This document shows positions 36,596 to 46,155 of a DNA stretch of 64,000 bases, piece by piece; position 1 is the stretch's first letter; each line of letters starts with the position of its first letter. The stretch covers positions 3,458,001-3,522,000 of the forward strand of contig NZ_CP041063.1 in assembly GCF_011082085.1 (NCBI RefSeq), read 5' to 3'. The notes beneath the pieces were generated by a model. That model was given only the letters and a program-made list of their open reading frames with translations, had not been told where the DNA came from and ran no database searches. The DNA is from Bacillus sp. Cs-700. GTDB taxonomy: Bacteria > Bacillota > Bacilli > Bacillales > Guptibacillaceae. The position numbers were made by a program, and so were the translations under genes.

Positions 36596-37417
36596 ATGCC
36601 TGAAGGTCCTGAAATTAGAAGAGCTGCAGACAATGTAGAAAAAGCATTACAAAAAGGACGCGTTATGGACGTTTTCTTTGCTTTTGAACAGCTAAAAGGA
36701 TATGAATCTCTCTTAAGCGGTGCACAGGTAACGAGGGTAGATACGAAAGGAAAGGCGATGCTGATTCGATTTGATAATGGGTATACGATCTACTCACATA
36801 ATCAGCTTTATGGGAAATGGGTGATACGGAACGCCTACAATTATCCAAAAACAAATCGTCAGCTACGTCTAGCCCTTCATAATGAGAAGAAGTCTGCCCT
36901 TCTATATAGCGCATCAGATATTGAAGTGCTTCGTGATGAAGAAGTGCCTCTCCACCCGTTTATTGCGAAAGTGGGACCTGATTTACTGAGTGAAGAAGTA
37001 AGTGTAGAACAATTGAAGGAGCGCTTTGAATCAAAAGCTTTCCAGAAGAAAAAGTGGACTTCCCTTTTACTAGATCAGTCTTTTATTGGAGGTATTGGTA
37101 ACTATTTAAGAAGTGAAATTCTCTTTCTAGCAGGTATTCATCCGGATTTACGTCCAATTGATTGCTCGGAGCGGCAGTTAACGAAAGCGGCTGAAGCGAC
37201 CGTGAAACTCGTTCACCAATCCTATGAACACAACGGAATTACAAATGATCTTGAGTTAGCGGTGAAGCTTAAGGAGAAAGGACAAAAACGCCCCCAATAT
37301 AGACATTGGGTTTTTAACCGAGAAGGTGAGGCGTGCCGAATCGATGGAACAGAAATTCAAAAAATGAAAGCTGGATCAAGAAGATTGTATTTTTGTCCAA
37401 CGTGTCAGGCGAAGTAA
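36596..37417 (+). CDS. nei: Fpg/Nei-family DNA glycosylase (endonuclease VIII-like) with altered zinc finger
   Basis: A 273-residue base-excision enzyme. It starts MPEGPEIRRAAD, the Nei-type catalytic N-terminus (Pro2, Glu3), has the H2TH region (QSFIGGIGNYLRSEIL), and ends in a zinc-finger region. There the second pair FCPTC is intact, but the first pair reads ACRID, so one Cys ligand is replaced by Asp. The enzyme should remove oxidised pyrimidines; metal binding of the altered finger is unproven. Placed between an antiporter and the ribose operon. GAAAGAAGG precedes the ATG. Confidence 0.88.
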   Translation: MPEGPEIRRAADNVEKALQKGRVMDVFFAFEQLKGYESLLSGAQVTRVDTKGKAMLIRFDNGYTIYSHNQLYGKWVIRNAYNYPKTNRQLRLALHNEKKSALLYSASDIEVLRDEEVPLHPFIAKVGPDLLSEEVSVEQLKERFESKAFQKKKWTSLLLDQSFIGGIGNYLRSEILFLAGIHPDLRPIDCSERQLTKAAEATVKLVHQSYEHNGITNDLELAVKLKEKGQKRPQYRHWVFNREGEACRIDGTEIQKMKAGSRRLYFCPTCQAK

Positions 37418-37426
37418 GAAAAAAAC

Positions 37427-37456
37427 TTGCAAACGTATTCAATGGTGTGGTAAATT
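37427..37456 (+). promoter_or_regulatory. rbs operon promoter with possible CcpA cre site
   Basis: TTGCAA (37427-37432) with an 18-base spacer to TAAATT (37451-37456), or 17 bases to GTAAAT, forms a likely promoter. The overlapping sequence TGCAAACGTATTCA (37428-37441) matches the cre consensus at 10 of 12 specified positions. Confidence 0.55.
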
Positions 37457-37459
37457 ATC

Positions 37460-37473
37460 TGTAACCGGTTACA
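37460..37473. promoter_or_regulatory. Predicted RbsR operator
   Basis: A perfect 14-base palindrome TGTAACCGGTTACA with the CG centre typical of LacI-family sites lies between the -10 element and the rbsR start codon. Confidence 0.7.
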
Positions 37474-37495
37474 CAAGTGCGAAGGAGTGAAGCAG

Positions 37496-38485
37496 ATGGC
37501 TACAATTCGAGATGTAGCAGAACAAGCGGGAGTATCTGTTGCGACCGTTTCTCGTGTATTAAATGATAATGGTTATGTAGGAGTCGAAACGAGAAAACGC
37601 GTGATGGGTGCGATCAAAAGTTTGAACTACAGTCCAAATGAAGTAGCGCGCTCACTCTATAAGCGAGAATCTAGGTTAATCGGACTTCTTCTTCCTGACA
37701 TTACGAACCCCTTTTTTCCACAGTTAGCTCGTGGGATTGAGGATGAAGTCAACCGAGCTGGATTCAGGTTGTTACTCGGAAACAGTGATGAAGAGGCAAC
37801 GAAGGAATTAGAGTACATTCAAACCTTTTTGCAAAATCAAGTTGTTGGCCTTATTTCAGCAACAAATAATACAGATAACGAGAATTATGCAAATCTTGAT
37901 TTGCCTGTTGTCTTTCTAGATCGTGTGTCAAAACAACATCCTTCTGTTTATGCTGATGGAGTCGAAGGAGGACGACTTGCAGCGAAAGCGTTAATTGAGA
38001 GAGGTTCAAAAAGAATTACACTTATTAAAGGACCTGGGCATGTAAAGCCAGCGATGGATCGGTTTCAAGGAGCACTCGCTGAATTAAGTGCATCTGAAGT
38101 TGATTTTTCAGTTCTCTCAACTTCCTCTTACGCATTTGATGATGCACGAAAAAGGGCTGAAGAGCTCTTTGAAAAGCATCCTGATACGGATGGAGTAATT
38201 GCCAGTAACGATATAGTAGCAATTGCCATTTTACATGAGGCACTTCGTCTTGGCAGAAGGATTCCGGAGGACTTACAGCTTATTGGTTACGATGATATTC
38301 CATTTAGTAGCTTGTCCTATCCTTCTTTATCAACGATCAGGCAACCTGCTTATGAAATGGGAAAGGAAGCAGCGAAGTTACTCATTCGAATGATTCGAAA
38401 AGAAAAGGAAATTGATCAAACGATTCAATTGCCAGTTACGCTAATCGAACGAAATACGACAAGAAAGGTTGATCCAAATGCGTAA
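37496..38485 (+). CDS. rbsR: LacI-family repressor of ribose operon
   Basis: A 329-residue regulator. The N-terminal HTH is ATIRDVAEQAGVSVATVSRVLN and the hinge region contains NEVARSLYKR. The periplasmic-binding-type effector domain follows (LIGLLLPDITNPFFPQLARG...IGYDDIPFSSLSYPSLSTI). It is expected to repress the downstream ribose genes and be induced by ribose. The ATG at 37496 has GAAGGAG 8 bases upstream. Its 3' end overlaps rbsK by 8 bases. Confidence 0.93.
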   Translation: MATIRDVAEQAGVSVATVSRVLNDNGYVGVETRKRVMGAIKSLNYSPNEVARSLYKRESRLIGLLLPDITNPFFPQLARGIEDEVNRAGFRLLLGNSDEEATKELEYIQTFLQNQVVGLISATNNTDNENYANLDLPVVFLDRVSKQHPSVYADGVEGGRLAAKALIERGSKRITLIKGPGHVKPAMDRFQGALAELSASEVDFSVLSTSSYAFDDARKRAEELFEKHPDTDGVIASNDIVAIAILHEALRLGRRIPEDLQLIGYDDIPFSSLSYPSLSTIRQPAYEMGKEAAKLLIRMIRKEKEIDQTIQLPVTLIERNTTRKVDPNA

Positions 38486-39368
38486 AGCGAAAATAGCTGT
38501 AATCGGAAGTTCCTCAATGGATCTTGTAGTAACTTCCAAGAAACGTCCAGGAGCTGGAGAAACGGTATTAGGAGAATCATTTAAAACCGTCCCTGGAGGC
38601 AAAGGGGCAAATCAAGCAGTTGCAGCTGCAAGGCTTGGTGCAGAAGTGCATATGATTGGCTGTGTCGGTGACGACCATTACGGCGAGGCGATCCTAAGAA
38701 ACTTTAAAAACAATGGTGTAAAAACCGAGCATGTGGAACCGGTTACAGGTGTTGAAAGCGGAACGGCTCACATCATTCTTGCAGAGGGCGATAACAGTAT
38801 TGTGGTTGTTAAAGGAGCGAATGATTACATTACGCCTTCTTATATTAAGAAGAAAGCTGAGCTCATTGAAAGTTGCGATCTGGTCATGATTCAGCAAGAA
38901 ATACCGGAAGAAACGGTAGCGTTTGTAGCTGAACTATGTCAGAAAGTGAATGTGCCGTTGTTACTTAACCCAGCGCCAGCAAGACCCATTTCACAGCATG
39001 TGATTGATTTAGCTACGTATATGACACCTAATGAACATGAGGCAGACGTTTTATTTAGTGGGCAATCAATGAATGAGTCATTAAGAATGTATCCTGAAAA
39101 GGTATTTATTACGGAAGGCGCAGCAGGTGTGCGTTATTTCAATGGCCAGGAGGAAGTGTTAATTCCTTCATTTAAAGTAGAAGCCATTGACACAACCGGC
39201 GCAGGAGATACGTTTAACGCTGCATTTGGTACAGCAATTGCGGAAGGAAAAACGCTAGAAGAAAGCATTCTATTTGGTAATCGCGCTGCTTCGCTTTCTG
39301 TTACTGGTTTTGGAGCACAGGGCGGCATGCCGACACGTGAAGAAGTGGAAAGGATGCTAGCAGAATGA
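38478..39368 (+). CDS. rbsK: Ribokinase
   Basis: A 296-residue PfkB-family sugar kinase that phosphorylates ribose to ribose 5-phosphate. Signatures are [17 protein letters not shown] near the N-terminus and [13 protein letters not shown] at 238-250, with the catalytic Asp at about 244. The ATG at 38478 lies inside the rbsR end, with AAAGG before it. The stop overlaps the rbsD start by 4 bases (ATGA), so translation is coupled. Confidence 0.95.
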   Translation: MRKAKIAVIGSSSMDLVVTSKKRPGAGETVLGESFKTVPGGKGANQAVAAARLGAEVHMIGCVGDDHYGEAILRNFKNNGVKTEHVEPVTGVESGTAHIILAEGDNSIVVVKGANDYITPSYIKKKAELIESCDLVMIQQEIPEETVAFVAELCQKVNVPLLLNPAPARPISQHVIDLATYMTPNEHEADVLFSGQSMNESLRMYPEKVFITEGAAGVRYFNGQEEVLIPSFKVEAIDTTGAGDTFNAAFGTAIAEGKTLEESILFGNRAASLSVTGFGAQGGMPTREEVERMLAE

Positions 39369-39757
39369 AAAGAAGAGGAATGTTAAATAGTCATATCTCA
39401 AAAATTCTTGCAGATCTCGGGCACACCGATCAGATTGTTATCGCAGATGCTGGCCTCCCCGTTCCAGCTGGTGTCCCGAAAATTGATCTCGCTTTACGTC
39501 CGGGTCTACCAGCATTTTGTGATGTGGTGAGTGAACTTCTTCAAGAGATGGTTGTCGAACACGTAACGCTTGCAAATGAAATTGAAGGTAACCAGAAGGT
39601 ACATGATTGGCTAAAGCAGGAGCTTCAAGAAACGGAACGGATTTATGTCGATCATGAAGCATTTAAAGAGCAAACGAGGCAGGCGAAAGTTGTCATCCGC
39701 ACAGGTGAGACAACGCCATATGCCAATTGCATTCTTCATTCAGGAGTAATCTTTTAA
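39365..39757 (+). CDS. rbsD: D-ribose pyranase
   Basis: A 130-residue mutarotase that interconverts ribose pyranose and furanose forms so that ribokinase can use it. The signature [29 protein letters not shown] and the C-terminal [16 protein letters not shown] identify it. The start overlaps the rbsK stop; rbsA begins 14 bases after its end. Confidence 0.95.
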   Translation: MKRRGMLNSHISKILADLGHTDQIVIADAGLPVPAGVPKIDLALRPGLPAFCDVVSELLQEMVVEHVTLANEIEGNQKVHDWLKQELQETERIYVDHEAFKEQTRQAKVVIRTGETTPYANCILHSGVIF

Positions 39758-39771
39758 ACGAGGTGAACAGC

Positions 39772-41262
39772 ATGCAAATTAGCATGAGAGACATTCATAA
39801 AGCATTTGGAGCGAACAAAGTGCTTGAAGGCGTGAACATCGACATTCAAGATGCCGAAATTCATGCCCTTATGGGAGAAAATGGAGCGGGGAAGTCAACG
39901 CTCATGAATATTCTAACTGGTCTTCATAAGAAAGATAATGGCACAATTGTGATTGATGGAAAAGAACGGGTTTTTGATAATCCGAAAGAAGCTGAAGAAA
40001 ATGGTGTTGCTTTTATTCATCAAGAGCTAAACATCTGGCCAGAATTAACGGTATTGGAGAATTTATTCATTAATAAGGAACCGGTTACATCTTTTGGTCT
40101 TATTCATTCGAAAAAAATGAAAGCGGTTGCGAATGAGCAGTTTAAGAAACTAGCCATCTCAATTCCTCTTCAGCAGGAAGCAGGAAAATGTTCCGTTGGA
40201 GAGCAGCAGATGATTGAAATAGCAAAGGCATTAATGACAGATGCGAAAGTGATCATTATGGATGAGCCTACGGCGGCGTTAACGGAACGTGAGATTCAAA
40301 CACTGTTCCAGGTGATTCGCTCGCTAAAGAAAAGCGGCGTTTCCATTGTCTACATTTCGCATCGTATGGAAGAGATTTTCACAATCTGTGACAGCATTAC
40401 CGTTATGCGAGATGGAAAAACGGTTGATACAAAGGCGATTCCAGAGACAAATTTTGACGAAGTCGTTCGAAAAATGGTTGGTCGAGAATTAACTGATCGC
40501 TTTCCTGAACGTTCTCCAAAGCCTGGTGAAACGATGTTAGAAGTCAAAGGCCTCGCCAGAAAAGGCGTGTTTAAGAATGTCAATTTCTCAGTAAGGTCCG
40601 GTGAGATCGTTGGCGTTTCGGGGTTAATGGGCGCTGGTCGAACAGAAGTCATGCGGACGATTTTTGGTTTGGATGGAAAATACACTGGCGATATCTTCAT
40701 TAGTGGTAAAAAAGTAGTCATTAAAAATCCTTCTCAGGCTGTTCAACTAGGACTTGGTTTTATTACGGAAGATCGAAAAGAAGAGGGACTTGTGCTCGAT
40801 TTCTCTCTAAAAGATAATATCGCGTTACCAAGTCTTTATAGCTTTGCTCCGAAAGGCTTAATCAATGAAAAAAGCGAGATGGACTTTGTTGAGCTCCTCA
40901 TTAAACGGCTTACGATTAAAACTGAGTCAGCTCGGACAAGTGCTAAAAACCTTTCTGGAGGTAATCAACAAAAGGTGGTTATCGCTAAATGGATTGGGAT
41001 TGGACCGAAAGTACTGATTTTAGATGAACCTACACGTGGTGTTGATGTTGGCGCGAAGCGTGAGATCTATCAATTAATGAATGAGTTAACAGATCGTGGA
41101 GTTGCGATTATCATGGTTTCCTCTGAACTACCGGAAGTGCTTGGCATGAGTGATCGAATTCTAGTTTTCCGTGAAGGTCACCTGACTGGAGAAGTATCCA
41201 AGAAAGAAGCAACGCAAGAGAAAATAATGACGCTGGCAACAGGAGGTCAAGAAGATGAATAA
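39772..41262 (+). CDS. rbsA: Ribose ABC transporter, ATP-binding protein (two NBDs)
   Basis: A 496-residue tandem ATPase. The first domain has the Walker A GENGAGKST, the CSVGEQQMIEIAKAL signature and IIMDEPTAALT. The second has degenerate Walker A (GLMGAGRTE) but an intact signature LSGGNQQKVVIAKW and ILDEPTRGVDVG, as is usual in RbsA. It powers ribose uptake together with RbsC and RbsB. The ATG at 39772 follows GAGGTGA; an upstream in-frame ATG lies inside rbsD. Confidence 0.95.
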   Translation: MQISMRDIHKAFGANKVLEGVNIDIQDAEIHALMGENGAGKSTLMNILTGLHKKDNGTIVIDGKERVFDNPKEAEENGVAFIHQELNIWPELTVLENLFINKEPVTSFGLIHSKKMKAVANEQFKKLAISIPLQQEAGKCSVGEQQMIEIAKALMTDAKVIIMDEPTAALTEREIQTLFQVIRSLKKSGVSIVYISHRMEEIFTICDSITVMRDGKTVDTKAIPETNFDEVVRKMVGRELTDRFPERSPKPGETMLEVKGLARKGVFKNVNFSVRSGEIVGVSGLMGAGRTEVMRTIFGLDGKYTGDIFISGKKVVIKNPSQAVQLGLGFITEDRKEEGLVLDFSLKDNIALPSLYSFAPKGLINEKSEMDFVELLIKRLTIKTESARTSAKNLSGGNQQKVVIAKWIGIGPKVLILDEPTRGVDVGAKREIYQLMNELTDRGVAIIMVSSELPEVLGMSDRILVFREGHLTGEVSKKEATQEKIMTLATGGQEDE

Positions 41263-42208
41263 GGCAATGAAAACAAATCATGTTGGGAATGTGATGCAAA
41301 AGCTAGGACCACTATTAGGTTTACTCGTTCTTGTTGCGACCGTTTCCATCTTAAATCCAAGTTTTTTAGAACCGCTTAATTTATTGAATTTACTTCGACA
41401 AGTGGCAATTAATGCGCTTATTGCTTACGGAATGACATTTGTTATTTTAACAGGCGGAATTGATTTATCGGTTGGTTCGATTTTAGCACTCTCAAGTGCA
41501 CTGATGGCTGGCATGATGGTTTCAGGAATTGACCCGATTTTGGCGATACTCATTGGTTCTTTGCTAGGAGCTGCCATGGGTATGGTGAATGGACTGTTGA
41601 TTACGAAAGGAAAAATGGCTCCGTTTATCGCAACGCTTGCAACGATGACCTTATTCCGAGGATTAACGCTCGTCTATACAGATGGGAATCCGATTACAGG
41701 GCTTGGCGATAGCTATGCTTTCCAGCTTTTCGGAAGAGGTTATTTCCTTGGTATCCCAGTTCCGGCAATCACGATGTTACTATCATTCGCTGTTCTCTGG
41801 GTGATTCTGCATAAAACACCGTTCGGACGTAAAACGTATGCTATCGGTGGAAATGAGAAAGCGGCACTTATTTCAGGTATTAAAGTGAATCGCATGAAAG
41901 TGATGATTTATTCTCTAGCTGGACTACTTTCAGCTTTAGCAGGAGCAATTCTAACGTCAAGATTGAACTCAGCACAACCAACTGCAGGAACATCGTACGA
42001 GCTTGATGCAATCGCGGCAGTTGTGCTTGGCGGAACAAGCCTTTCCGGAGGTCGAGGTTTAATTATTGGAACATTAATCGGTGCACTGATTATTGGTACG
42101 TTAAATAACGGCTTAAATTTGCTTGGTGTATCTTCTTTCTTCCAGATGGTCGTCAAAGGTGTTGTTATTATCATTGCTGTGTTGATTGATCGTAAAAAAG
42201 CAGCTTAG
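41255..42208 (+). CDS. rbsC: Ribose ABC transporter, permease
   Basis: A 317-residue membrane component of the carbohydrate uptake 2 family. Family markers include YGMTFVILTGGIDLSVGSILALSS and AVVLGGTSLSGGRGLIIGTLIGALIIGTLNNGLNLL. About ten helices are predicted. It overlaps rbsA by 8 bases, with GGAGG inside the rbsA end. Confidence 0.95.
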   Translation: MNKAMKTNHVGNVMQKLGPLLGLLVLVATVSILNPSFLEPLNLLNLLRQVAINALIAYGMTFVILTGGIDLSVGSILALSSALMAGMMVSGIDPILAILIGSLLGAAMGMVNGLLITKGKMAPFIATLATMTLFRGLTLVYTDGNPITGLGDSYAFQLFGRGYFLGIPVPAITMLLSFAVLWVILHKTPFGRKTYAIGGNEKAALISGIKVNRMKVMIYSLAGLLSALAGAILTSRLNSAQPTAGTSYELDAIAAVVLGGTSLSGGRGLIIGTLIGALIIGTLNNGLNLLGVSSFFQMVVKGVVIIIAVLIDRKKAA

Positions 42209-42218
42209 GAGGATTACT

Positions 42219-43142
42219 ATGAAAAAGTTACTGCCATTCCTGCTCAGTTTGTCATTGCTTGTGCTTGGAGCATGTTCGCTTCAGCCGCCTGAATGGGCAA
42301 AGCCGAGTCAGGAGACAGATATAGAGGATATTAAAATTGGTTTATCCGTTTCAACGTTAAATAATCCCTTTTTCGTATCAATGAAAGATGGGGTAGAAGC
42401 TGAAGCGAAAGAACAAGGCATGGACATTGTTGTCGTAGATGCGCAAAATGATGCGGCAAAACAAATTAGCGATGTTGAAGATCTGATTCAGCAGGGTGTC
42501 GATGTATTATTGATTAATCCAACCGATTCAGCAGCGATTTCGACTGCGGTCCAATCAGCGAATAGCCTGGGTATTCCAGTCGTTACGCTTGATCGCTCTG
42601 CCGAGAAAGGCGATGTAGCGACTCTTGTTTCTTCGGATAATGAAAAAGGCGGAGAGATGGCTGGCGAGTTTTTAGTTGAGCAGTTAGGAGAAGGGGCAAA
42701 AATAGCTGAACTTGAAGGTGTACCCGGTGCATCGGCTACTCGTGAACGTGGGAAAGGTTTCCACAACATTGCTGATGAAAAGCTAGATGTTGTTGCAAAA
42801 CAGACAGCTAATTTCGATCGTACAGAAGGTTTAAATACGATGGAAAACTTGCTTCAAGGTAATCCAGATATCGAAGCTGTATTTGCCCACAATGACGAGA
42901 TGGCGCTTGGAGCTCTTCAGGCTATTCAAAGTTCAGGGAAAGACATTCTCGTTGTAGGATTCGATGGAAATGAAGATGCGATTAATAGTATTCAAGATGG
43001 AAAGCTATCAGCGACTGTGGCGCAGCAACCTGATCAAATAGGTTCACTCGCCGTTCAGGCAGGTGTTGATGTATTAAAAGGGAACGAAGTCGATGAAACC
43101 ATTCCGGTTCCATTAAAACTAGTAACGGAAGAAACAAAGTAA
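42219..43142 (+). CDS. rbsB: Ribose-binding lipoprotein
   Basis: A 307-residue receptor of the ribose transporter. The signal peptide ends in the lipobox LVLGAC (Cys about 18), and the mature protein has IGLSVSTLNNPFFVSMKDGVEAEA and VFAHNDEMALGALQAIQ of the periplasmic-binding type 1 fold. The ATG at 42219 follows AGGAGG. Last gene of the operon; a terminator follows immediately. Confidence 0.95.
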   Translation: MKKLLPFLLSLSLLVLGACSLQPPEWAKPSQETDIEDIKIGLSVSTLNNPFFVSMKDGVEAEAKEQGMDIVVVDAQNDAAKQISDVEDLIQQGVDVLLINPTDSAAISTAVQSANSLGIPVVTLDRSAEKGDVATLVSSDNEKGGEMAGEFLVEQLGEGAKIAELEGVPGASATRERGKGFHNIADEKLDVVAKQTANFDRTEGLNTMENLLQGNPDIEAVFAHNDEMALGALQAIQSSGKDILVVGFDGNEDAINSIQDGKLSATVAQQPDQIGSLAVQAGVDVLKGNEVDETIPVPLKLVTEETK

Positions 43143-43146
43143 GGTT

Positions 43147-43176
43147 AAACGCTCCCACTTCTGGGAGCGTTTTGTC
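43147..43176 (+). terminator. Terminator of rbs operon
   Basis: AAACGCTCCCA pairs with TGGGAGCGTTT, followed by T. Confidence 0.85.
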
Positions 43177-43248
43177 GTTTAAAAGGAAATGAAAGAGATA
43201 AGTCGAATTTAATGGTAGTAGAAAAGAAGGAAGAAGGAGGATGTGGAG

Positions 43249-44268
43249 ATGGAACCCTGGATTGAAGCAATGTTCTCCGAAACGTACGTGGATGAAGCGC
43301 TTGATCGATTTGGTATTCAAGTATCGAATATAAGAAAGCTAGGCGATTTTGAAAACTATGTTTATGAAGTTAAAGAGAATGAAAGGGCATGGATCCTTCG
43401 TTTTACTCATAGCTCTCACCGTACTCTTGAAGAAATAAAATCCGAGCTCCTTTGGATCAATCAATTAAGCGGTGCAGGCGTTCAAGTGGCACGTGCCTAC
43501 CCTTCTATAAAGAATGAAATGGTAGAACTAATCTTAACAGAGAAGGGGACGTTTTATGCTTGTTTATTTGAAATGGTGCCTGGAAATGCGATTAAAGTAA
43601 ATGACGACTTGTTTGGACCCGCTCTATTCGAAGCATGGGGAAAAGAGATTGGGAAAATGCATCGTTTTTCGATGAAGAACAAGGTTTCATTCATGCGAGC
43701 GAGATGGGATGAAGGTGACTTGCTTCAGTTCGACCGGTATCTCTCAAAACCTGAAGATGCAAGAATCATCATTGAAGGGAAAAGGCTGATCGAAGAAATC
43801 CAGACGTTTCATGAAACAGGAAATACGTTTGGTCTCATTCACTCCGATGTCCATCACGGAAACTTTCATTACGATGGCAAGGGGATTCATCTATTTGATT
43901 TCGACGATGTGATGTATCATTATTATGTGAGTGATATTGCGATTCCTGTCTATTATGCGGTTTGGCAAAAATGTGGAACGGCGTCTCTTGCAGAACGATC
44001 GAGTTTTGCTACAGCATTTTTACGTTCCTTCTTGAAAGGGTATCGAGAAGAAGTGAATGTCTCTTATGAATGGCTTAAAACGCTTCCTTATTTTCTTCGG
44101 TTAAGAGATTTTGAACTCTATACTGTCTTTCATAAAAAATATGATGTAACAAAGATGAACCCAAATGAGAAAGCCCTTTTGAAAGGCATACGGGAACGTT
44201 TGATTCACTCTGAATTAATTGCAGAGCCTGCTCTAGAAGATCGAGAAAATTGGATTGAAAGCTCGTAA
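43249..44268 (+). CDS. Aminoglycoside-phosphotransferase-like kinase
   Basis: A 339-residue protein of the APH/choline-kinase fold. The catalytic loop LIHSDVHHGNFHYD and the following IHLFDFDDVMYHYY (metal-binding Asp) are clear. Family members phosphorylate antibiotics, homoserine or other small hydroxyl compounds; this branch in bacilli is usually annotated simply as phosphotransferase. The ATG at 43249 lies about 10 bases after AAGGAGG; a GTG two codons earlier is also possible. Monocistronic, after the ribose operon. Confidence 0.85.
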   Translation: MEPWIEAMFSETYVDEALDRFGIQVSNIRKLGDFENYVYEVKENERAWILRFTHSSHRTLEEIKSELLWINQLSGAGVQVARAYPSIKNEMVELILTEKGTFYACLFEMVPGNAIKVNDDLFGPALFEAWGKEIGKMHRFSMKNKVSFMRARWDEGDLLQFDRYLSKPEDARIIIEGKRLIEEIQTFHETGNTFGLIHSDVHHGNFHYDGKGIHLFDFDDVMYHYYVSDIAIPVYYAVWQKCGTASLAERSSFATAFLRSFLKGYREEVNVSYEWLKTLPYFLRLRDFELYTVFHKKYDVTKMNPNEKALLKGIRERLIHSELIAEPALEDRENWIESS

Positions 44269-44337
44269 CGATGTTTTCCCATTACTAAGAAGTGGTAATG
44301 TACTTTGCGTAGCTTTTAACAGAAAGGATGATTGAAA

Positions 44338-45267
44338 GTGGCAAAAGTACAAATTGGTAAATCAGGTTTACAGGCAAATCCAATCGGTTTAGGAACAAAC
44401 GCCGTTGGTGGACATAACATTTATCCAAATTTAAATGAAGAAACAGGGAAAGATCTTGTTAGGGCAGCAATTGATAATGGTATTAATTTATTGGATACAG
44501 CTTATATATACGGACCTGAGCGCTCTGAAGAACTTGTTGGTGAAGTAATCAAAGAACGGGGAAGCCGAGACGATATCGTTCTGGCAACAAAAGGAGCTCA
44601 CGAATTTAAAGGAGAAGAGGTTGTTTATAACAATTCACCTTCGTTCCTAAAACAATCGGTAGAAAATAGCTTAAAGCGACTTCAAACGGATTACATTGAT
44701 CTATTCTATATTCATTTTCCAGATGAACATACGAACAAAGCTGAAGCAGTAGGCGCTCTTAAAGAATTGAAAGATCAAGGGAAAATTAAATCAATTGGTG
44801 TTTCTAATTTTAATTTAGAGCAGTTGAAAGAAGCAAACAAGGATGGCTATGTAGATGTACTTCAAAGTCACTACAACTTATTCCATCGTGATGCTGAGGA
44901 AGACCTTCTTCCTTATACTGCGGAACAAGGGATTTCCTTTATACCATACTTTCCACTTGCTTCCGGACTTCTAGCAGGTAAATATGATGAGAATACGACG
45001 TTCGATGATATTCGCTCGAAGGATCCTCTTTTCCAGGGAGAAGCTTTTAAGGCAAACCTAAAGAAAGTTGATCAGGTACGAAATATTGCGAATGCGAAGG
45101 GTGTTGAGGTTACACACCTTATCCTTGCTTGGTATTTAACGCGTGATAGTATTGATGTGCTTATCCCAGGGGCTAAACGTCAAGAACAGGTTGTTGATAA
45201 CTTGAAAACACTTGATGTGAAGTTAACAAGTGAAGAAATTCAGCGTATCGATCAGATTTTCAAGTAA
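44338..45267 (+). CDS. Aldo/keto reductase
   Basis: A 309-residue TIM-barrel oxidoreductase of the AKR11-like group (compare B. subtilis YhdN/IolS). The catalytic tetrad is present: Asp and Tyr in LLDTAYIYG, Lys in LATKGAH, and His in [21 protein letters not shown] and the NADPH-binding [15 protein letters not shown] are also conserved. The GTG at 44338 has AAAGGA about 9 bases upstream. Substrates are unknown; related enzymes reduce aldehydes such as methylglyoxal. Confidence 0.9.
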   Translation: MAKVQIGKSGLQANPIGLGTNAVGGHNIYPNLNEETGKDLVRAAIDNGINLLDTAYIYGPERSEELVGEVIKERGSRDDIVLATKGAHEFKGEEVVYNNSPSFLKQSVENSLKRLQTDYIDLFYIHFPDEHTNKAEAVGALKELKDQGKIKSIGVSNFNLEQLKEANKDGYVDVLQSHYNLFHRDAEEDLLPYTAEQGISFIPYFPLASGLLAGKYDENTTFDDIRSKDPLFQGEAFKANLKKVDQVRNIANAKGVEVTHLILAWYLTRDSIDVLIPGAKRQEQVVDNLKTLDVKLTSEEIQRIDQIFK

Positions 45268-45277
45268 GAGAAGTACA

Positions 45278-45309
45278 AACCAGAGGATGTTATATCCTCT
45301 GGTTTTTTG
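45278..45309 (+). terminator. Hairpin terminator
   Basis: AAACCAGAGGA pairs with TCCTCTGGTTT, followed by T. Confidence 0.85.
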
Positions 45310-45380
45310 TAGGAAATTCTATCTGTCTTGTCCAAGACTATGCGAATATGCCCAGTCATACATAAAAGGAGGCCTCCAAC

Positions 45381-45572
45381 TTGAAAAAGAGCGTGCTTTT
45401 TATTCTTACCATTTCTCTTGTGCTCATTGCAATTCTTCTCATTTTCCTTTTCGAGGATGACCGTGCAGTACGGCCAGGTATGATCATGTCACTCGGTGCG
45501 CTTGCCGTCGTTTTTCAGCGGGTCGTCTTGTTACTGGTGAGACGAAAAAGGAAGAAACACAAAAGGAGGTAG
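45381..45572 (+). CDS. Small two-TM protein, unknown function
   Basis: A 63-residue protein starting at TTG, with AAAGGAGG about 10 bases upstream. It has a hydrophobic N-terminal helix (about 4-23), a short acidic turn (FEDDRAVRPG), a second hydrophobic stretch and a strongly basic tail (RRKRKKHKRR). No family recognised. It ends 3 bases before the Nudix gene, whose ribosome binding site lies inside it, so the two are coupled. Confidence 0.65.
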   Translation: MKKSVLFILTISLVLIAILLIFLFEDDRAVRPGMIMSLGALAVVFQRVVLLLVRRKRKKHKRR

Positions 45573-45575
45573 TAA

Positions 45576-46019
45576 ATGATAAAAGTTAAAGCACTTGGGC
45601 TCCTATTTAGAGAACAAGAGATGTTAGTTGAAGCTTATTATGGAAAGCATTCAAAAGGATTTGGAAGTTATTATCGTCCACTTGGAGGGAATATAGAAGT
45701 TGGAGAGCATTCGAAAGAAACGGTAGTAAGAGAATTTCAAGAAGAGCTTGGAATTGAAGTGGACGTAAATCAGTACCTAACTTGCCTAGAAAATCGATTT
45801 CAAATTGGGGAGGAATGCTCGCACGAAATGATTCAGATTTATACAGTATCGTTTGGTGAACCAAAATATTATGAAAAGGACACGTATTCATTTCTTGAAC
45901 ATGATGCAGTAGCGAAATGGATATCGATTAAGGATGTAGTTGATGGGAACATCCACTGCTATCCTAATGATTTAGGAGCGGTATTGAAGCGAATGACAAA
46001 ACAAGATAACGAATCATGA
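45576..46019 (+). CDS. Nudix hydrolase
   Basis: A 147-residue Nudix protein with a complete box, GGNIEVGEHSKETVVREFQEELGIEV, and a C-terminal WISIKDV segment. Specificity is unknown. AAAGGAGG before the ATG lies at the end of the preceding small membrane protein gene. Confidence 0.85.
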   Translation: MIKVKALGLLFREQEMLVEAYYGKHSKGFGSYYRPLGGNIEVGEHSKETVVREFQEELGIEVDVNQYLTCLENRFQIGEECSHEMIQIYTVSFGEPKYYEKDTYSFLEHDAVAKWISIKDVVDGNIHCYPNDLGAVLKRMTKQDNES

Positions 46020-46155
46020 CACTATCATGACGATACTGTCATCTAAATGAAATATCAAATTCAATCCATATTCTTTTAATAAAGTGGAAAGACTACTATA
46101 ATGAATACTGGATAGGAAATACGATGTTCCTATCTTAGAATAAAGGGTGAACCTA

